Shown piece by piece: positions 14,583-18,617 of a DNA stretch of 18,617 nt. The stretch spans positions 1 through 18,617 of the forward strand of contig JBHHVZ010000054.1 in the NCBI GenBank assembly GCA_046756245.1, written 5' to 3'. The stretch comes from G021776435 sp046756245. Its GTDB lineage: Bacteria > Pseudomonadota > Alphaproteobacteria > Caulobacterales > Parvularculaceae. Below the pieces are notes generated by a model that made no database searches, was not told the origin of the DNA, and saw nothing but the letters and a program-made list of their open reading frames with translations. Both the position numbers and the translations under genes were made by a program. Numbering within the stretch: the stretch's first letter is position 1; every line of letters starts with the position of its first letter.

Positions 14583-15914
14583 TTACGGCAAAAGAGGCGA
14601 CCAGGCCGGATCCGAGGCGTCTGCGGGCGTCCTGACCCGGCGCAGATTGCGGCCGGTCAGATCGACCGACCAGAGCGCGCTGGAGCCGCCGGAGCCGTCG
14701 GCGCGCGTGGGCGTTTGCCGGAAAAACATGAGCACCCGGCCGTTCGGCGACCAGGTCGGACCCTCGTCGAGAAAGCTTTCGGTCAAAAGCCGCTCACCGG
14801 TGCCGTCCGGACGAATGACGCCGATATAAAACCGCCCCTGATACTGGCGCGTAAAGGCGATGAGGTCGCCGCGCGGGCTCCACACCGGCGTTTGATAGCG
14901 CCCTTCTCCGAAGGTGATGCGTCGCTGATTCCGGCCGTTTAAGTCCATCACATAGATTTGCTGCGACCCGCCCCTGTCGGATGCGAACGCCACGCGGCGT
15001 CCGTCCGGCGACATTGTGGGCGAGGTGTCGATCGCCGGATTGTCGGTGAGACGGGTGAGCCGCCGGGTTGCAAGATCCATGATGAAGACGTCGGAATTGC
15101 CGCCGCGCTCCATGCTCATGATGACCCTGGTGCCGTCCGGCGAAAAGCGCGGGGCGAAGGTCATGCCGCGAAACGTGCCGAGCTGCTCCTGCTCGCCGGT
15201 TTCTATATTGAAAAGATAGACCTGGCCCGGCCGGTTAGCGAAGAGCGCCATATAGGTGATCTGCTGCTGCGTCGGCGAAAAGCGCGGCGTCAGCACCTTG
15301 TAATCGAGGCCGTCGGTCAGCGGCACCGGATTGGCGCCGTCCTGATCCATGATCATTAGCCGCTTTACGCGATCTTCCTTCGGTCCCGTTTCATGAACGA
15401 AGACAATGCGCGTGTCGAAATAGCCTTCTTCGCCAGTCAATTGCTTGTAAACGAAATCGGCCACCTTGTGGGCGGCGCGGCGCCAATTGTCCGCAGGCGT
15501 TTTAAATGCGACCGCGCCGAGCTGTTCGTCGGCGTAAACGTCCCAGACGCGCGTCGAGACCTGAATGCGCCCGTCCGGCAGTTCGGCGACTTCTCCGACG
15601 ACCAGAACCTGGCCGTTGATGATTCGCCAGTCGGCGAAGCGTGGACGCACATTGACGCTTTCAGGGCGTTCGATATAGGCGCGCTGATCGATGACGGCGA
15701 AAAGGCCCGAGCGGTCGAGATCGGCCATCAGGACGCCGGTGATGTCGCGCCCGAGGCCCGCCGTCATATCGTTGCGGCCCAAAAAATCGGGCGTCGCGAT
15801 CGGCATCGGCTCGATATTGCCCTGCGTGATGTCGATCCGGACGCGTGCAAACGCCGGATGCGCGACAAGCATCGCCAGGGCCGTCATCAGGATCTTGATC
15901 ATCATTTTCATCAT
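14583..15914 (-). CDS. tolB: Tol-Pal periplasmic protein TolB
   Basis: TolB is the periplasmic subunit that binds Pal and is released by TolA to control where Pal holds the peptidoglycan. The 443-residue precursor has a 23-residue signal peptide ending HPAFA before RVRIDI, an N-terminal alpha/beta domain (GRDITGVLMADLDRSGLF), and a six-bladed beta-propeller. Propeller repeats are visible as PRFSPTQQQITY, PRFSPDGTRV, PTMSPDGRRVAFASD, PVWSPRGDLIAF and PTWSPNGRVLMF. Three ATG codons cluster at the start (15914, 15911, 15902); the first is used here and the ribosome site (GCGAGAG) is poor. It follows tolA after 40 bases. Confidence 0.97.
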   Translation of the reverse strand: MMKMMIKILMTALAMLVAHPAFARVRIDITQGNIEPMPIATPDFLGRNDMTAGLGRDITGVLMADLDRSGLFAVIDQRAYIERPESVNVRPRFADWRIINGQVLVVGEVAELPDGRIQVSTRVWDVYADEQLGAVAFKTPADNWRRAAHKVADFVYKQLTGEEGYFDTRIVFVHETGPKEDRVKRLMIMDQDGANPVPLTDGLDYKVLTPRFSPTQQQITYMALFANRPGQVYLFNIETGEQEQLGTFRGMTFAPRFSPDGTRVIMSMERGGNSDVFIMDLATRRLTRLTDNPAIDTSPTMSPDGRRVAFASDRGGSQQIYVMDLNGRNQRRITFGEGRYQTPVWSPRGDLIAFTRQYQGRFYIGVIRPDGTGERLLTESFLDEGPTWSPNGRVLMFFRQTPTRADGSGGSSALWSVDLTGRNLRRVRTPADASDPAWSPLLP

Positions 15915-15954
15915 ATCGCTCTCGCTTCGTCGCCCCGGTATATGTCCACAGGCC

Positions 15955-16788
15955 CTAGCGCCCGACCATTTCGGTCATATCAAAATTCATCTCAATCTCG
16001 CGCCATGTTTCATAGCGGTCCTGAGAGAGAAAATCATAGGGTTGGCACGAAATTACGGCGCGCACCGCCGCCTGTTCGGCGGTTTTCCAGAATGGGTTGC
16101 CCGAAAGCGCGATCGCCGTGGCGTTCAGCACTTTCGGCTCTCCATCGAGCGTTCCGTCCCGGTCGAGCCGGATTTCCACAATCACGTTCAGCTTTTCGGC
16201 TTCCGGCGCGCCAAAGGGCGGACGCCAGCATTCATACATCGCCGCTTGCAGCTTCGCGTAATCACTCGCCGTCAGGCGATCTCCGGCGCCGACGGCGCGA
16301 CGCGTCTGCTCCGACTCCTCGGCGGTTTCGGAAGGCGTTTCGCTGGGCTCGGTCGCGCGCTCGGTTTCCTTTTTGGCCTTGTCTACAAGCGCCGACAGGG
16401 CTTCGAGATCGAGTTCGTCGCTCTCCTTCTTGGGACGAATGTTGGGAGCTTCCGGCGCCGGCGTGACTTTCTTCTCGGGCTCGGGCGCGGGTTCTTCGAT
16501 GACCGGCGCCGGTTCGGGTTCCGGCTCCGGTTCGACCGGCGCCGGTTCTTCCGCGACTGGTTCGGGCTCGGGTTCAGGTTCGGGAAGCTCGGGCTCGACT
16601 TCTTCTACCGGCTCGGGCTGCGCGGCTGGAACGCTGGTTTTTTCCGCGAGTTCGGCTTCTCTTATCAGCTCAATCGGCACATACGGTTCGGCTTCGACGT
16701 CGGGCCGCCAGCTTTCAGGCAGCGACAACAACGCCAGCCCCGCCACCGCGAGGTGGACGAGAAGGGAAGCGAAAAAGCCGAAACGCAT
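15955..16788 (-). CDS. tolA: TolA-type envelope-spanning protein with acidic Pro/Glu linker
   Basis: This 277-residue protein joins the inner-membrane TolQ-TolR motor to TolB/Pal. It has one N-terminal membrane helix (about 5-23, following MRFGF), a long linker, and a C-terminal TonB/TolA-type domain (about 170-277) with SDYAKLQAAMYECWRPP, VEIRLDRDGTL and ISCQPYDF. Cys187 and Cys248 could form the disulfide known in TolA domain III. The linker at 58-108 is a Pro-Glu repeat (PEPEPEPE), TonB-like and strongly acidic, in place of the Ala/Lys-rich helix of the E. coli protein; it ends in a charged Glu/Lys/Ser stretch to about 165. Context between tolR and tolB makes the identity secure. Confidence 0.93.
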   Translation of the reverse strand: MRFGFFASLLVHLAVAGLALLSLPESWRPDVEAEPYVPIELIREAELAEKTSVPAAQPEPVEEVEPELPEPEPEPEPVAEEPAPVEPEPEPEPAPVIEEPAPEPEKKVTPAPEAPNIRPKKESDELDLEALSALVDKAKKETERATEPSETPSETAEESEQTRRAVGAGDRLTASDYAKLQAAMYECWRPPFGAPEAEKLNVIVEIRLDRDGTLDGEPKVLNATAIALSGNPFWKTAEQAAVRAVISCQPYDFLSQDRYETWREIEMNFDMTEMVGR

Positions 16789-16813
16789 GGGTCCCCTCGG
16801 CCCTCCCGGGCGA

Positions 16814-17254
16814 CTAACTCAACTCAGGATCGGTTACGAGCCCGATGCGCCGGAAACCGGCGGCGTTGATGCGTCCCATCACCCGTACGATATCGCCGTA
16901 AGAACGGGACTGATCGCCCCTGATGAATATGCGCTGGTCGTAACCGGCGACAGCGATCGCCTCGAGATGCGGGACAAGACTGTCGATGTCGACCGCCGTT
17001 TCCTGCACGTAGATGACGCCGTCGGCGGTGATGGTGACGGTAAGCGGCTCGCCCTGATCCTGAATCGGATCGGCGGCGGTTTCGGGAAGATCGACGGCGA
17101 CGCCGACGGTCAAAAGCGGCGCGGCCACCATGAAGACGATCAGCAGCACGAGCATCACGTCGACCAGCGGCGTGACGTTGATTTCGGCCATCGGCCGCGG
17201 CCTGCCGGGACGATGGCGCCCGCCGCCGGTCGATCCGTTGACGACTCCGACCAT
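16814..17254 (-). CDS. tolR: Biopolymer transport protein TolR
   Basis: TolR forms the proton-channel motor with TolQ. The 146 residues match the ExbD/TolR layout: a short basic cytoplasmic N terminus, one membrane helix (about 30-50) beginning EINVTPLVDVMLVLLIVFMV with the proton-carrying Asp32, and a periplasmic domain of about 85 residues (VDLPETAADPIQ, FIRGDQSRSYGDIVRVMGRINAAGFRRIGLVTDP). The ATG at 17254 shares its A with the TAA stop of tolQ (TAATG), so the two subunits are translated together. tolA starts 25 bases after it. Confidence 0.97.
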   Translation of the reverse strand: MVGVVNGSTGGGRHRPGRPRPMAEINVTPLVDVMLVLLIVFMVAAPLLTVGVAVDLPETAADPIQDQGEPLTVTITADGVIYVQETAVDIDSLVPHLEAIAVAGYDQRIFIRGDQSRSYGDIVRVMGRINAAGFRRIGLVTDPELS

Positions 17255-17964
17255 TACCGCCCCCTCTCATCGAGCTGGCGCGACAGGATCGCCGAAAATT
17301 CGTCAGCGAAACCCTGAAGCCTGACAGCAAAGGAATTCAACGCGGCCGAATAGCGGTTGTAGCCGACGACCGCCGGAATGGCGGCGAGCAGGCCGAGCGC
17401 GGTGGCGAACAGCGCCTCGGCGATGCCCGGCGCAACGACGGCGAGGTTGGTGTCCTTCGTCAGCGCGATCGCCTGAAAGGCGTTCATGATGCCCCACACG
17501 GTGCCCAAGAGGCCGATGAAAGGCGCGGCCGATCCCACCGTCGCGAGAAATCCGAGATTGCGCTCGGCGACTTCGAGCTCGCGCGAGACGGTGACATTCA
17601 ACAATTTGTCGATCCGCGCTTTGGTTCCGACCACGAACGCGTCGGTGCGGCTTGAGTCTTTTGCGCGCGCCCATTCAACCATGGCGGCGGCGAAAACCCG
17701 CGCCATCGGATGATCGGCCTTGTCGCCGATCTTGCGGTAAAGCTCGTCAAGCGGCTTGCCGGACCAGAACTGATCCTCGAACCGACGGGATTTTCGCTTC
17801 AGGCGCCCGAACACGAGCGATTTGTCGATGATGATCGCCCACGACCAAACCGAGGCGATGGCGAGAATGGCCATAACCGTCTTGACCACCGGGTCGGCGC
17901 GCAAAAACAGGCTGAAGAGGCTGAAATCGCCGCCCATGGCCGCCGCCGCGACGTCTGTTTCCAT
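17254..17964 (-). CDS. tolQ: Tol-Pal motor protein TolQ
   Basis: TolQ is the pentameric stator around the TolR helices that turns proton flow into motion of TolA during cell constriction. The 236-residue MotA/ExbB-family protein has three membrane helices (about 28-47, 137-159 and 176-202) and a large cytoplasmic loop between the first two. LGFLATVGSAAPFIGLLGTVWGIMNAF and GIAEALFATALGLLAAIPAVVGYN are the conserved helix 2 and 3 signatures. ATG 17964 has AGGGGA six bases upstream. It overlaps tolR by one base and is separated from ybgC by 258 bases, so it probably heads the tolQRAB transcript. Confidence 0.97.
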   Translation of the reverse strand: METDVAAAAMGGDFSLFSLFLRADPVVKTVMAILAIASVWSWAIIIDKSLVFGRLKRKSRRFEDQFWSGKPLDELYRKIGDKADHPMARVFAAAMVEWARAKDSSRTDAFVVGTKARIDKLLNVTVSRELEVAERNLGFLATVGSAAPFIGLLGTVWGIMNAFQAIALTKDTNLAVVAPGIAEALFATALGLLAAIPAVVGYNRYSAALNSFAVRLQGFADEFSAILSRQLDERGR

Positions 17965-18222
17965 TGTTATTCCCCTAAGACACCCGCCGCGCGGGACTGC
18001 ACCTTGAATTGCCGATACGCCCTTGCCGGGCGCAACCTACCCTTTCGCGCTTAAAACCCGCGCGCAGGGCAGAATATGGTTATCATCGCCAAGACGTTTC
18101 TTGTATCCCCTATCGCGAGGAATTTAGGCGAATCCGCGGCCCGGATGCGGCTTGAGGCCTGATTTTCCAAACTTTAATGCGATCCAGCGCGTCCGACCGG
18201 CCCGCGCCGACAGGCAGCGGTT
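17965..18222 (-). other. ybgC-tolQ spacer, presumed tolQRAB promoter region
   Basis: A 258-base gap between ybgC and tolQ. It has A/T-rich patches at 18068-18110 and 18161-18180 and a small CGCCC/GGGCG hairpin near 18018-18034, but no T-run terminator and no -35/-10 pair I would defend. No small ORF looks real. Confidence 0.4.
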
Positions 18223-18617
18223 CTAGCGCGCGGAGGTTAAAGAACTGAATTTTTCGAGGATGGCGGCGGGCAGACGCCGGGGTTTTCCGGAAAGATTCAT
18301 CGCCGCGACCTCGACGTCGGCGCGGGCGATCGGCGTCTCGTCCCGCCGGATTTCCTGCTCGAGCGCCAGGCGCGCGCCGCGGCCGGCGAGAAAGCGCGTC
18401 TCGACGGTGAGAAGATCGTCGATTTTGGCCGGCGCGATCCATTCCACCGCCATCTTGCGCACGGCGAAGACGATCGGCTCGGCCTCGCCGAGAAGTTCGG
18501 CGTGGCTGAAACCGCATTCGCGCAGCGCCTCGGTGCGGCCGCGCTCGAAAAATTTCAGCGTGTTGGCGTGATAGACGACGCCGGAAAAATCGGTGTCCTC
18601 ATAATAGACGCGGACGG
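18223..18617 (-). CDS. ybgC: YbgC-type acyl-CoA thioesterase (5' end outside window)
   Basis: The gene is cut by the right edge, so its start is not visible; 130 residues remain. YbgC hydrolyses acyl-CoA, is linked to phospholipid metabolism, and commonly heads the tol-pal cluster. The hotdog-fold signature is present: RVYYEDTDFSGVVYHAN with the catalytic Asp in the TDFSGVVYH motif, then TLKFFERGRTEALRECG, VRKMAVEWIAPAKIDDLLTVET, RGARLALEQEIRR and ARADVEVAAMN. Shorter readings starting at internal Met codons discard the active-site motif and are not the true gene. The stop TAG at 18223 is 258 bases before tolQ. Confidence 0.93.
   Translation of the reverse strand, partial: VRVYYEDTDFSGVVYHANTLKFFERGRTEALRECGFSHAELLGEAEPIVFAVRKMAVEWIAPAKIDDLLTVETRFLAGRGARLALEQEIRRDETPIARADVEVAAMNLSGKPRRLPAAILEKFSSLTSAR

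Noticed and set aside
16373..17317. A 314-codon plus-strand frame rich in Gly/Ser
   Set aside because: It is the complement of the Pro/Glu repeat of tolA and of tolR; the low-complexity Gly-Ser run is an artefact of that repeat.
1..18617. Mobile elements, CRISPR arrays, tRNA or rRNA genes
   Set aside because: No transposase or integrase, no regularly spaced repeats, and no cloverleaf or rRNA-like stretch was seen on either strand by eye.

Overview
The window reads as chromosomal core sequence of an alphaproteobacterium. GC is high, protein families and gene order are alphaproteobacterial, and a leader resembling the alphaproteobacterial serC element precedes serC. A member of, or relative of, the Caulobacterales/Parvularculales is my best guess, but that is inference; no rRNA or other marker is present to settle it. 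I see no tRNA, rRNA, IS element, prophage or CRISPR array.

Layout. Bases 1-430 (+) hold the 3' part of an unrecognised gene whose reading frame breaks at a poly-A run; the break falls on an A AAA AAG heptamer phased for a -1 slip. pnuC (504-1115, +) follows and meets serA end to end. The minus strand then runs leftward: serC-serA (3900-1121) with a short structured leader and its own promoter candidate; phzF-like isomerase (4851-4045) with a rho-independent terminator; and folP-glmM-thiD (8066-4957), with glmM and thiD overlapping by ATGA. A 370-base spacer separates folP from a three-gene plus-strand module (8458-9402): a small ribbon-helix-helix-like protein, a 126-aa HxDH protein of unknown function, and a 106-aa membrane protein, all overlapping and preceded by a TTGACA/palindrome promoter. 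This module sits between ftsH and folP-glmM, which are adjacent in many proteobacteria.

From 9404 to the end everything is on the minus strand, reading right to left: ybgC (partial), tolQ, tolR, tolA, tolB, pal, cpoB, tilS, ftsH. The first seven form the Tol-Pal envelope machine: TolQ-TolR uses the proton gradient, TolA spans the periplasm, TolB and Pal work at the outer membrane and peptidoglycan, CpoB coordinates with wall synthesis. A strong terminator lies after pal, so cpoB-tilS-ftsH is probably a separate unit.

Most genes are housekeeping (serine, folate, thiamine and amino-sugar synthesis, envelope integrity, tRNA modification, membrane proteolysis). The least explained parts are the 8423-9402 module with its promoter, the frameshift at 287-293, and the serC leader.
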